In this document: in pieces, positions 40,348 to 47,502 of the stretch
Layout: the number at the start of each line of letters is the position of its first letter
Position numbering within the stretch: the first letter of the stretch is position 1
Assembly: GCA_964356195.1 (NCBI GenBank)
Contig: CAYHGP010000001.1
Coordinates: 62,001-126,000 of the forward strand
Direction: 5' to 3'
DNA length: 64,000 nt
Origin: 2-02-FULL-48-14 sp964356195
Lineage (GTDB): Bacteria > Patescibacteriota > Gracilibacteria > UBA1369 > 2-02-FULL-48-14
Notes under the pieces: model-generated
What the model saw: the letters and a program-made list of their open reading frames with translations, nothing else
The model's database searches: none
Told to the model about the DNA's origin: nothing
Translations under genes and position numbers: made by a program

Positions 40348-40374
40348 TAAAAAGCCGCCGCAAGGCGGTTTTTT
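40348..40374. terminator. Bidirectional terminator between lipoprotein and PIN toxin genes
   Basis: AAAAAGCCGCC and GGCGGTTTTTT flank the loop GCAA. GCCGCC pairs with GGCGG plus T and has T-runs on both strands. The toxin stop codon (40373) sits in its T-run, so it serves both convergent genes. Confidence 0.85.
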
Positions 40375-40774
40375 AGTGCTTCTTGACGAGGATCGAGCCT
40401 GCCGTCACGATTCCTTTATCGAAGGTCGCAAGAGTTAGACCGCGGTCTTTTGCAAGGACGAGTAAGCTTGCATCGACGAAAGAGATTTTTTCCTTTTGCT
40501 CTGAAAAAAGAGCAATGGTTTGAGCCAGTTCGTCAACTGTAAGTTTTAGGATTTCAATCTCTTTGTTGAAAACCATGGAGTGGAGAGCTTTAGTGGCTTC
40601 CAGGTGGCCCTCTTTTATTTGCAAGACGGTGCTTGCCTCAAGGAGGACATAGTCCGTTATCGCCAAGTTTTTTTGAGATTCAATCCACTTGAGAGCTTGT
40701 TCATGGAAACGATCTTCTTTGCGGAAATAGGCCACAAACACGCTTGAATCAATCAAGAATTTTTTAGAGTCCAT
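40373..40774 (-). CDS. vapC: PIN-domain toxin (VapC) of an AbrB-type module
   Basis: 133 aa. KFLIDSSVFVAYF gives the first Asp, VLLEASTVLQI the Glu, ISFVDASLLVLAKDRG the second Asp and LATFDKGI the last Asp. These four acidic residues form the PIN ribonuclease site. The start lies 11 bp inside the upstream AbrB-like gene. It is a second, sequence-distinct PIN module from that at 29.5 kb. Confidence 0.88.
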   Translation of the reverse strand: MDSKKFLIDSSVFVAYFRKEDRFHEQALKWIESQKNLAITDYVLLEASTVLQIKEGHLEATKALHSMVFNKEIEILKLTVDELAQTIALFSEQKEKISFVDASLLVLAKDRGLTLATFDKGIVTAGSILVKKH

Positions 40775-41021
40775 ACACTATTTCATCAATTTTTCCGGCC
40801 AGGTTTTTTTCTTCGGGACACTTGCTCTTTTTAATGATGGCTTTTCGTAAGTCTTTTATGGAATAAGCCTTCTTTCCAAAGCTCTCCTTCGCGCCGATGG
40901 GTCGTAAAATTAAAACGTCTCCCTCTCCACGCTCACAAGTGAAATGCTTAGTTTTCAGATGTTTGCGGATTTTTTTCGGAATTGTAATTTGTCCGCTCGT
41001 GGTGATCTGGAAAATTTCCAT
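40764..41021 (-). CDS. AbrB/SpoVT-type antitoxin
   Basis: 85 aa. EIFQITTSGQITIPKKIRKHL is the swapped-hairpin AbrB DNA-binding motif (SGQITIPKxIR), followed by GDVLILRPI. The C-terminal half is Lys-rich and helical, likely for toxin neutralisation. It overlaps the PIN toxin gene by 11 bp. A palindrome lies between its promoter and its start, fitting autorepression. Confidence 0.85.
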   Translation of the reverse strand: MEIFQITTSGQITIPKKIRKHLKTKHFTCERGEGDVLILRPIGAKESFGKKAYSIKDLRKAIIKKSKCPEEKNLAGKIDEIVYGL

Positions 41022-41031
41022 AAATATTAAA

Positions 41032-41046
41032 TTAATAACTTATTAA
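41032..41046. promoter_or_regulatory. Palindromic operator candidate of the AbrB-PIN module
   Basis: TTAATAA-C-TTATTAA is a perfect 7-bp inverted repeat between the -10 element (41053-41048) and the antitoxin ATG at 41021. This is a fitting place for repression by the AbrB-like antitoxin. Confidence 0.5.
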
Positions 41047-41047
41047 A

Positions 41048-41076
41048 AGTTTACGCTTGTGACGAGGACCCGTCAA
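41048..41076 (-). promoter_or_regulatory. Promoter of the AbrB-PIN module
   Basis: Minus strand TTGACG (41076-41071), a 17-bp spacer and TAAACT (41053-41048), 27 nt before ATG 41021. It is divergent from the lipoprotein promoter 10 bp away. Confidence 0.5.
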
Positions 41077-41085
41077 CAATTGGTC

Positions 41086-41114
41086 TTGTTGGTCATCGTG
41101 TCGACGTTTAATAT
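41086..41114 (+). promoter_or_regulatory. Promoter of the 103-aa lipoprotein gene
   Basis: TTGTTG (41086-41091), a 17-bp spacer and TAATAT (41109-41114). The ATG begins 7 nt after the -10, exactly where transcription should start, so the mRNA should be leaderless. Confidence 0.45.
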
Positions 41115-41120
41115 GTCCTT

Positions 41121-41432
41121 ATGCGAAAACTCATCATTAGCTCCGTCCTTTTACTTCAGGCGTGTAGTGCCACCGGTTTTCAAACTCGTTGTTACGAAGT
41201 TGTGGGAGATCCGGATGGGACACGCTTGATTCTTGAAGAAAATCCTTCACAGCCGAAGCTCACCGTTACGGATCCTGTTGGGGGAGAGGATGTTGAAGGA
41301 TTTGGCACCTTGGAAGATGGGGTTTTTGTGTTTCCGGATGGGACACGGCTCAACTACAATGATGAAAAAGCGTGGTACACCAATAGCGACTTTGTGGCCG
41401 GAATAGAGGCCACGGCGGTTACTTGCGAGTAA
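41121..41432 (+). CDS. Small lipoprotein, 103 aa
   Basis: MRKLIISSVLLLQACSA is a signal with lipobox LQAC (Cys15). The mature domain is beta-rich and contains two similar strands, DPDGTRLILEENP and FPDGTRLNYNDEK, suggesting a small duplicated beta unit. Two further Cys (CYEV near the start and CE at the end) could pair. No recognised family. tRNA-Ser lies 2 bp downstream on the other strand. Confidence 0.7.
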   Translation: MRKLIISSVLLLQACSATGFQTRCYEVVGDPDGTRLILEENPSQPKLTVTDPVGGEDVEGFGTLEDGVFVFPDGTRLNYNDEKAWYTNSDFVAGIEATAVTCE

Positions 41433-41434
41433 GA

Positions 41435-41524
41435 TGGCGGAGGGGGGGGGATTCGAACTCCCGAAACCCTTTCGAGTTTGCACCCTTTCCAAGGGTGTGC
41501 ACTAGGCCACTATGCGACCCCTCC
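41435..41524 (-). tRNA. tRNA-Ser (GGA)
   Basis: Minus strand: acceptor GGAGGGG (41524-41518) pairs with CCCCTCC (41445-41439), then discriminator G and an encoded CCA (41437-41435). The anticodon stem CACCC/GGGTG holds loop TTGGAAA with anticodon GGA. There is a long variable arm, as expected for serine, and a TTCGAAT T-loop. Confidence 0.93.
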
Positions 41525-41602
41525 GTTTGTTTGTAGCCTGGATGTTTTAGCGGAAATGAGCTTGAGACGCAACTCTTTCAACCTTACTGCCGGAATCCGG
41601 GC

Positions 41603-41639
41603 CCAAAAAAAGCCCCGTTTTGTGAGGAGCTTTTTTTGG
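41603..41639. terminator. Bidirectional terminator between rpmB and tRNA-Ser
   Basis: CCAAAAAAAGC (41603-41613) and GCTTTTTTTGG (41629-41639) pair perfectly over 11 bp, with further G-C pairing inside. It lies 32 bp after the rpmB stop at 41671 on the minus strand. A/T runs on both sides fit intrinsic termination in both directions. Confidence 0.75.
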
Positions 41640-41670
41640 TTGCTTATTCTGAACGCACCGACACTATATT

Positions 41671-41922
41671 TTATTTTGATTTTTTTCTCAAGTCTTTTTT
41701 TGCGTAGGTATTAATCTGTTTGTCGAATTTTTTAGGATTTTTTGCGAGTGTGCGAAGTGCACGAGCAGTGACATAAAGAGTTATCTTTCGTCCCGTTTTT
41801 TCATCCACAAAACTCTTTTTCACTAAATTGGGGATAAAGCGTCGTCGGCTTTTACGATTCGAGTGGGAAACCTTGTTTCCACTTGAGGGGCGAGCACCGG
41901 TAAGTTGGCAAACATTTGACAT
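41671..41922 (-). CDS. rpmB: 50S ribosomal protein bL28
   Basis: 83 aa. CQLTGARPSSGNKVSHSNRKSRRRFIPNL is the L28 signature, with SHSNRKSRRRF in place of the common SHS(N/H)xxTKRRf. TLYVTARALRTLAK matches the conserved LrvsarglrtidK end. Only one N-terminal Cys is present, so the zinc-type C+ form is not complete. Monocistronic, with a predicted leaderless promoter and a strong terminator. Confidence 0.95.
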   Translation of the reverse strand: MSNVCQLTGARPSSGNKVSHSNRKSRRRFIPNLVKKSFVDEKTGRKITLYVTARALRTLAKNPKKFDKQINTYAKKDLRKKSK

Positions 41923-41931
41923 AGCTGGGGC

Positions 41932-41960
41932 ATTTTAAGTGACAAAAACCGATTTGGCAA
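41932..41960 (-). promoter_or_regulatory. Promoter of rpmB
   Basis: Minus strand TTGCCA (41960-41955), a 17-bp spacer and TAAAAT (41937-41932). ATG 41922 follows 10 nt after the -10, so a leader of only a few nt is expected. The -35 overlaps that of the divergent M50 gene. Confidence 0.55.
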
Positions 41961-41981
41961 GCGCTTTTTTCCTGTTAGACT
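41954..41981 (+). promoter_or_regulatory. Promoter of the M50 protease gene
   Basis: TTGGCA (41954-41959), a 16-bp spacer and TAGACT (41976-41981). ATG 41988 lies 7 nt after the -10, at the expected start of transcription (leaderless). Confidence 0.5.
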
Positions 41982-41987
41982 ACACTC

Positions 41988-42611
41988 ATGTTTCTTTCGA
42001 TCACTTATCTCCTCGCTCTCGTCCTTATTCTGACCGTGCATGAGTGCAGTCACGCATGGGTGGCGAACCGTTTAGGCGATCCCACAGCGCATAGAGCCGG
42101 ACGCCTTACTTTAAATCCGCTCGCACATTTGGATCTTTTAGGGACTTTGATGCTTTTTTTTGTGGGCATCGGGTGGGGAAAGCCGGTTCCGGTGAATCCA
42201 AGAAACTTTGAACATCCTGTTCGTGACGAGGCTTTAACGGCTTTTGCAGGGCCCTTGGCAAATCTGCTCTTGGCGATTGTGGCTGCGGTTCCTTATACGT
42301 ATCTTCCGGCGGAAGGCTTTTCCTGGCTCGTGAACTTCAGCGGAGCGGTGCTGGATTTGAGCCTGGTGCTTTTTCTTTTTAATATGTTGCCCTTTCCACC
42401 TTTAGACGGATCCAAGTTCATTCGTCTTCTGGTTCCACACCGCCTTCAGCCCTCCTATGAAAACTTTATGCGTAAGGGAATGCCCTATTTCATCGTCTTA
42501 TTGGTTATGGATCTTTACCTTTTTGAAAAATATCTTGGATTCTCGTTCGTGTGGACAGCCGTTTCCACTGCGACATTTTGGCTCAAGGCGGCTATACTTT
42601 TAATAATTTAA
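41988..42611 (+). CDS. M50 family site-2 protease-like membrane metalloprotease
   Basis: 207 aa with about five hydrophobic segments. VHECSHAWVANRLGDPTA contains the HExxH zinc site (His18, Glu19, His22), and NMLPFPPLDGSKF the DG motif with the third ligand Asp. GPLANLLLAIVAA is another family landmark. This is the short rhomboid-like S2P group (no PDZ domain). Substrate unknown; relatives cleave anti-sigma factors or other membrane proteins. Confidence 0.9.
   Translation: MFLSITYLLALVLILTVHECSHAWVANRLGDPTAHRAGRLTLNPLAHLDLLGTLMLFFVGIGWGKPVPVNPRNFEHPVRDEALTAFAGPLANLLLAIVAAVPYTYLPAEGFSWLVNFSGAVLDLSLVLFLFNMLPFPPLDGSKFIRLLVPHRLQPSYENFMRKGMPYFIVLLVMDLYLFEKYLGFSFVWTAVSTATFWLKAAILLII
42578..42606 (+). 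promoter_or_regulatory. Promoter of the 710-aa SLH protein
   Basis: TTGGCT (42578-42583), a 17-bp spacer and TAATAA (42601-42606), 18 nt before ATG 42624. It overlaps the end of the M50 gene. Confidence 0.4.
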
Positions 42612-42623
42612 TCCTTTTCAGTT

Positions 42624-44756
42624 ATGAAAAAACAGATTTCTTTACTCAGTTTAGCCGGTTTGCTTTTCAGCTTGGTACCGACTTTGGCATTTGCGTATTC
42701 CGGTGTCACTCTTGCCAATACGGAGGCCGACGGCGTCTCCTATTGTAACTACAGTGGGGGTTTTTATATTTGTGCGGGTGAAACGACGGATGCGAGTGAT
42801 GCTGGTGTGGACGACGTTTACCTTCCTACGGATGAGAATGACAACCTTGTCGTTGGGTTTTCGGAAATGTTTGATGGTGTGGCTTTGGACGTCACTACGG
42901 ATGCGGACGGCTATGATTCAACTTTCTTTGATACGGCTGGGGGCCGGTATGACTTTGAGTATTGGAATGGAACGGATTGGATAGACCTGGAATATAGCTT
43001 GGGGTCCATGCTCACGACGACTTATGATTTCGACAATGGAAGCGAAGGCGTTTTGTACAAAACCTGGATTCGGCCTGACGACTGGGCCACGAAGGTGATC
43101 ACTACCGCCAGCTCCAGTTCTCTTTACTATGTACGTTTGATTGCAACGGCGGATTACTCCACCACTGGTCTCGCCGGGGGAGTGGGCATTATTGATTACA
43201 ACTTAAAAGTTGAAGTGCTTGATGAGTTGGGCTACGCCATTGAAGGTCTTGAGGAAAGCGACTTTGTTTTGGCAGCCACCGGAAGCGCCGACGACACTAT
43301 TTATGCTTTTGAAGATTTGGGCGATGGGCTCTATGGGTTTGCCGTGGATGCGCCCACCGCTACGGGCTCCGAATACGAATTGTCTGTTTTCCCTTCCGGC
43401 TTTGTGGAACAGGATCCGGCACGTACAGCGGTGGACTTGGATTTTGGCGAAACGCTTTATGATGATTTCGACATTCCTTACAGTCATCTTTTTATGGCGG
43501 AAAATGAAGCGGGAATAGAGGTGGGTATTGAGGAAGCAACAGCGGGAGTTACTCCTGTGGATTGTCTTATTGATGGAGTGGAGGCTTATTGTCCCGTGGA
43601 TATTGGCAATGATGGCAGCGGAGCCGAGGCGTATGTGTATACGGATGGTTATGTGGCACTCACGGGGACGATTACCAATCGGAACTCCAGTAACATGACT
43701 CAGGCCCAAGAGTCCTACGTCTTGGACTATGGCTACGTTGCAACGGTCAAAGATGCCGCCGGAAATCCTTTGACGTCCGCTACGGTGAAGGCTGGAGATG
43801 ATCTTAGTCTTACCTGTGATTACATCGGCAGCGGCCATTATGGATGTCCTATTTCTCTCTCGGATGCTGAGCCTTTGGTGCGTATTTCCGCTACAGGTTA
43901 TGAAACTTTGGACAGCGTATTCGGTAGTGAACGAAGTGCACCTGCTTCTGCACAAGTGGCCACCACCTTTAGACTTACGGAAGATACTGGAGAGCCGGAT
44001 CCGGATCCTACGCCTGACCCTACGGATGACGGAACGGACACGGACAGCGATGGACTTACCGACGTGGAAGAAGGTGAGCTTGGCACCGATGAAAATGATT
44101 CGGACAGCGACAATGATGGCATTCGCGACGGGGCTGAAGTGGACGGAGCTACGGATCCTTTGGACAGTTCGGACTACCTTGCGAATGGAGAAGATTTTTA
44201 CATCGACTGCAGTGACCCTTTTGTAGACACTGCCGGAAACTTCGCGGAGCAATCCATTTGTATTTTGCATGATGAGGGAGTGGTGCAAGGCCGCAGTTCT
44301 ACCGAATATGAGCCCAGCGCTTCCATCACTCGTGCGGAGTTCCTGAAGATTGCCTTGCTCAATGCGGGTCTTACCGTGACTGAGGACAGCAGCGTTGAAT
44401 ATGACGATGTGGACGCCAGTGCTTGGTACTACTCCTACGTCACTTACGCTACGGCGGAAGGTTATGTTGAAGGTTACGACGATGGCACTTTTCATCCCGA
44501 TGAAGAGATCAACCGAGCGGAAGCCATGATCATGATGCTGCGCATTGCGGGTGTTGCCGAAACAACGGTGAGTGAATCCGACATCACCTTTGACGATGTT
44601 TCTTCAAGTGATTGGTTTGCTTGGGCCGTTGTGGAAGCTTCCGATAATAAAATCTCCGAAGGATACGAAGATGACACGTTTAAACCTGGAAACAGCATCA
44701 CGCGCGCCGAAGTGGCGGTGATTGCTCGCCGTGTTTGGTATGTCTATTACGAGTAG
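42624..44756 (+). CDS. SLH-anchored surface protein with calcium-binding repeats
   Basis: 710 aa. Signal peptide: residues 1-24, ending LAFA. Long beta-rich N-terminal region. A linker DPDPTPDPTDDGTDTDSDG leads into thrombospondin-3-like Ca2+ repeats (DTDSDGLTDVEEGELGTD, DSDNDGIRDGAEVDGATD). The C-terminus holds three SLH repeats, with landmarks ITRAEFLKIAL, FHPDEEINRAEAMIMML and FKPGNSITRAEVAVIARR. It should be held on the wall by SLH, with the calcium linker acting as a stalk. The SLH domain is at the extreme C-terminus, unlike the SLH-CAP protein at 53.6 kb where it is N-terminal. Confidence 0.9.
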   Translation: MKKQISLLSLAGLLFSLVPTLAFAYSGVTLANTEADGVSYCNYSGGFYICAGETTDASDAGVDDVYLPTDENDNLVVGFSEMFDGVALDVTTDADGYDSTFFDTAGGRYDFEYWNGTDWIDLEYSLGSMLTTTYDFDNGSEGVLYKTWIRPDDWATKVITTASSSSLYYVRLIATADYSTTGLAGGVGIIDYNLKVEVLDELGYAIEGLEESDFVLAATGSADDTIYAFEDLGDGLYGFAVDAPTATGSEYELSVFPSGFVEQDPARTAVDLDFGETLYDDFDIPYSHLFMAENEAGIEVGIEEATAGVTPVDCLIDGVEAYCPVDIGNDGSGAEAYVYTDGYVALTGTITNRNSSNMTQAQESYVLDYGYVATVKDAAGNPLTSATVKAGDDLSLTCDYIGSGHYGCPISLSDAEPLVRISATGYETLDSVFGSERSAPASAQVATTFRLTEDTGEPDPDPTPDPTDDGTDTDSDGLTDVEEGELGTDENDSDSDNDGIRDGAEVDGATDPLDSSDYLANGEDFYIDCSDPFVDTAGNFAEQSICILHDEGVVQGRSSTEYEPSASITRAEFLKIALLNAGLTVTEDSSVEYDDVDASAWYYSYVTYATAEGYVEGYDDGTFHPDEEINRAEAMIMMLRIAGVAETTVSESDITFDDVSSSDWFAWAVVEASDNKISEGYEDDTFKPGNSITRAEVAVIARRVWYVYYE

Positions 44757-44807
44757 GAGAGTAGACACGAAGCTTGACTTTTATGCAGCCTTAGGGCAAA
44801 GTATCTC

Positions 44808-44930
44808 ACGACAAAAGAACGACAGTGTTCGTGAAATCCATTCAGGCGGACTTTGGGCGCTTTACGGCGCACGGTGTGTCCCACCGTTCCAATTACGCCC
44901 GGGTTCACGGCACAACGTCGTTCTTTGTTA
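44808..44930 (+). ncRNA. Possible structured non-coding RNA (long rod-like hairpin)
   Basis: No gene fits 44757-45015, but the stretch folds on paper into one long rod. P1 is ACAAAAGAACGAC (44811-44823) with GTCGTTCTTTGT (44917-44928), one bulged A. P2 is GTGTTCGTGAA (44825-44835) with TTCACGGCAC (44904-44913). P3 is GGGCG (44855-44859) with CGCCC (44896-44900). P4 is ACGGTG (44871-44876) with CACCGT (44882-44887) around a 5-nt loop. A large asymmetric internal loop lies between P2 and P3. A TTGACT (44774-44779) sits upstream on this strand, but the -10 is weak. 6S-like architecture is possible; no signature sequence was recognised. Strand is uncertain. Confidence 0.4.
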
Positions 44931-45015
44931 TAGAGGAGAATAAAGATGCCGCTCACACAAAAGCCTTTCTTTTCGTTTTTGAATCTGCTTATATAACCCA
45001 GTTCGTACCAAGCGT

Positions 45016-45090
45016 GCCATCGTAGCTCAGTGGTAGAGCACCACCATGGTAAGGTGGGGGTCGACGGTTCAATCCCGTTCGATGGCTCCA
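45016..45090 (+). tRNA. tRNA-Thr (GGT)
   Basis: 75 nt with encoded CCA. Acceptor GCCATCG pairs with CGATGGC. The D-arm is GCTCAGTGGTAGAGC. The anticodon stem CCACC/GGTGG has loop ATGGTAA, giving anticodon GGT. The T-arm contains GGTTCAATCC, and discriminator T precedes CCA. A short T-run (GTTTTTAG) follows directly. Confidence 0.95.
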
Positions 45091-45094
45091 GTTT

Positions 45095-45757
45095 TTAGAA
45101 CAAGGTAAACCTCACGTTCCAGCCGCTCTTCAAAATGGTGTTGAGGACGGGGTTTTTGATTTCCATGGGGTCGAAGCGGTAGTCGTAGATTTTGCCGAGT
45201 GATAAGTTTTCTTTGATGCCCCAGGCTTTGCCGATGGAGACGCCCATGAGGATGCCTCGGAAGAAAGTCCAACGGTAGCTTACGCCGGCTGGGCCGGCAC
45301 CCCAGTTGACGGAGCTGGTGACATCGGTGAGGTGGACTTCGTGTTTTTCGGGGACAAATTTGACGTGGAGACGGTAAATGGAAGTGAGGCCGGCTTTGCG
45401 GAAAATTTCCCACCATTTGGCGTCTACATATTTCCACGTTATGAGGAGGTGTTTGGGATCTTTTTCTGTGACCATGACTGGGGCGTCGTAGGTGTTGATG
45501 CTTAAGATATCTTCCTTAAGCTTTTCAAAAGGAACACTCGGCTTCGCCGAGGAGGGAAAGAACCACACTTTTTGGGTGAGCCAAATGAAATAGGGCAGGT
45601 AGAGGATGAAGATTAAGGCTCCCAGAATGACTAAGATCACGCCAAGTGTTTCGTCACTAAGCCCGCCCTCAAAAAAAGTAATTATTATAAGTACGACCGC
45701 CCAAGCGGCCATGTAGCCCAAGATTCCAAATACGCTGAGGAGGAATTTAGTACCCAC
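45095..45757 (-). CDS. Membrane protein of unknown function, 220 aa
   Basis: Two N-terminal membrane helices (residues ~5-27 and ~38-60), then a soluble domain of ~150 residues. That domain is rich in aromatic residues and beta strands (LLITWKYVDAKWWEIF, YRLHVKFVPEKHEVHLTDV, VSYRWTFFRGILMGVSIG). It is likely a conserved hypothetical membrane-anchored domain; no catalytic motif was recognised. Its ATG lies 11 bp inside the end of the lipoprotein gene upstream, so the two are probably co-translated and may act together at the envelope. Confidence 0.7.
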   Translation of the reverse strand: MGTKFLLSVFGILGYMAAWAVVLIIITFFEGGLSDETLGVILVILGALIFILYLPYFIWLTQKVWFFPSSAKPSVPFEKLKEDILSINTYDAPVMVTEKDPKHLLITWKYVDAKWWEIFRKAGLTSIYRLHVKFVPEKHEVHLTDVTSSVNWGAGPAGVSYRWTFFRGILMGVSIGKAWGIKENLSLGKIYDYRFDPMEIKNPVLNTILKSGWNVRFTLF

Positions 45758-46745
45758 TGGCGTCCAGGTAGTAGTTGTAATCGCTGATTAGGAGATTGTA
45801 GTAATCCAAAAGATCGCTGTAGTCTGAAGCCAGCGCGTCCAAATCTCCCGCCTCCAAAGAACGGAGGGTGCGTTTCACTGTGGGAAGGAAGTTTTGGTCC
45901 ATGACATCGTAGAAATCGTCGTAGTTGTAAGTGACGTAGCTTTCGGCATCCGGAGTGGCGGCCAAGTGTTCTGAAGCGGCGTCCGTGAGAAGATCGTAGA
46001 GGGCTTGTAATTCCTCGGCCTTTCCTTCAGTGACGTCACTGACATAGGCTTCCTCCACAAGATCGTAAATGAGTTTGGCTTGGTCCAGATCTTTGGACAT
46101 ATTGTCTCGGCCTACGCTAATGGGGTCTGTGAAGTCCACCGTCCAGGTGTCGTAAATGGCGGAAAGCGCATCTAAATCGTCTCCGAGTTCGCCGCTTGTG
46201 CTGTAAAGGGCCTCAATGTATCCATTGATTTGGCCGGCCAGGTCAAGACCCAGCATGAAATCATCATCTTTGTAATCTTGAGCGATAACGTATTTTGTCA
46301 GTTCATTACAGAGGGCTTCGGTTTCGTCCACCATGTAAAAGATTCGTTCCGCTTGGGGTTTGATGTTCTCTGTCTCTTCCTGGGTGAGTCCCACGGGATT
46401 CATGGTGTCATTGTAGAGTGCATCGCGATCGTAAAGTTCGAAGTAGCAGTCGAAGTAAGGCTCGATTTCATAATCCTTATAATCTTCGATGCCGCTTTCG
46501 AAGTAGCCAATGCTGTCATCCAGGTAAGAAGCTTCGGTTTGCACGGCATTGAAAAGATCGGTGTAGCGGTTCAGGGTGCTCATGGCATCGTAGGGTGCGG
46601 TGTAGGAGTAGTAAGAAGAGTCGGTACTGCCCTCTTGAACGGACACTTCGGTTTCCTTGTCGCTAAAAGGCCATTCCCAGAGTTTGTTACACGCACTGAG
46701 GAGGAGAGTAGAGAGAAGAAGCGAGGAGAGCAGGATTTTTTTCAT
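45747..46745 (-). CDS. Helical lipoprotein (DUF3829-like)
   Basis: 332 aa. MKKILLSSLLLSTLLLSACNK is a clear lipoprotein signal with lipobox LSAC (Cys19). The mature protein is acidic and nearly all helical, Tyr- and Asp-rich (e.g. YDAMSTLNRYTDLFNAVQTE, DFYDVMDQNFLPTVKRTLR). This resembles DUF3829 lipoproteins in length and composition, but the match is by appearance only. It should sit on the outer face of the membrane. It overlaps the next gene by 11 bp. Confidence 0.72.
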   Translation of the reverse strand: MKKILLSSLLLSTLLLSACNKLWEWPFSDKETEVSVQEGSTDSSYYSYTAPYDAMSTLNRYTDLFNAVQTEASYLDDSIGYFESGIEDYKDYEIEPYFDCYFELYDRDALYNDTMNPVGLTQEETENIKPQAERIFYMVDETEALCNELTKYVIAQDYKDDDFMLGLDLAGQINGYIEALYSTSGELGDDLDALSAIYDTWTVDFTDPISVGRDNMSKDLDQAKLIYDLVEEAYVSDVTEGKAEELQALYDLLTDAASEHLAATPDAESYVTYNYDDFYDVMDQNFLPTVKRTLRSLEAGDLDALASDYSDLLDYYNLLISDYNYYLDASGY

Positions 46746-46797
46746 GGTGTTTTGAATGAAGGCTAGATAATGTTTCTTGTGTCATTCTAAATATTTT

Positions 46798-47496
46798 ATG
46801 AGTACTCGTCTAACAGAAATCGATGCACTGCGCGGCCTGGCGATTTGCGGAATGATTTTGTTTCATGCGGCTTTTGACGCGATGATCTTGGGAATGCTTG
46901 ATTTTGAACCTTATGGCTGGCCTCTGATTATTTTGGTGCGTGCCGTGCAGTTTTTGTTTTTGGGTTTGGCGGGGGTTTCGGTGGCGCTCTCCGGGCGCGG
47001 ATTTGTGGGTCAGCTGCGGAGGGGTGGCCTGATTTTTTCATGCGGAATGCTGGTGAGCTTTGCGACTTGGGTTTTGTTTCCTGCCGAGTTTGTAAAGTTT
47101 GGGGTTTTGCATTTTGTGGGAGTGGCCGTGCCCCTTTTAGTTTTTTTCAAAGGGCGAAAAATGGCGGCCTTGGCGGTTGCGGCAGGGAGTTTTGTGCTTG
47201 GAGAGTACTTTTTAGGGCTTTCGGTCGGGACGGGGTGGCTGTTCCCGCTTGGTTTGCTCGCGCCGGGCTTTTCTTCGCTCGATTATTTCCCGATTTTCCC
47301 TTGGATTGCGGTACCGCTGGTGGGGCTGGTTTTGGGCGAGTGGATTTGGGGTGCGCGGAAGGCTACGCGCTTGGCGCCTTTGGGCAGAATCCCGCTGCTG
47401 GCAGCCATGGGAAGGCACTCTCTAGCCATTTATTTGTTGCATCAACCGGTGCTTTACTTTAGTTTATGGGTGCTGTCTTTTATAATTGACACTTAG
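46798..47496 (+). CDS. DUF1624/heparan-acetyltransferase-like membrane protein
   Basis: 232 aa from ATG 46798; an in-frame ATG at 46777 is less typical. RLTEIDALRGLAICGMILFHAAFD is the family N-terminus (hydrophobic helix with EIDxLRG and a conserved His). Six or more further hydrophobic helices follow, and MGRHSLAIYLLHQPVLY near the end is the terminal family motif. Relatives transfer acetyl groups across the membrane onto glycans. pdxS begins 6 bp after its stop, so both may share a transcript. Confidence 0.82.
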   Translation: MSTRLTEIDALRGLAICGMILFHAAFDAMILGMLDFEPYGWPLIILVRAVQFLFLGLAGVSVALSGRGFVGQLRRGGLIFSCGMLVSFATWVLFPAEFVKFGVLHFVGVAVPLLVFFKGRKMAALAVAAGSFVLGEYFLGLSVGTGWLFPLGLLAPGFSSLDYFPIFPWIAVPLVGLVLGEWIWGARKATRLAPLGRIPLLAAMGRHSLAIYLLHQPVLYFSLWVLSFIIDT

Positions 47497-47502
47497 TGTC
47501 TG

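Noticed and set aside
43203..44495. 430-codon open frame on the minus strand
   Set aside because: It is fully antisense to the 710-aa SLH protein, has a basic low-complexity translation without any domain, and arises from the biased codon use of the acidic surface gene.
44808..44930. SRP RNA or RNase P RNA at the structured region
   Set aside because: The conserved SRP apical loop (GGAA with AGCA/ACCAGG) and the RNase P core motifs are not present; only an unspecific rod structure can be claimed.
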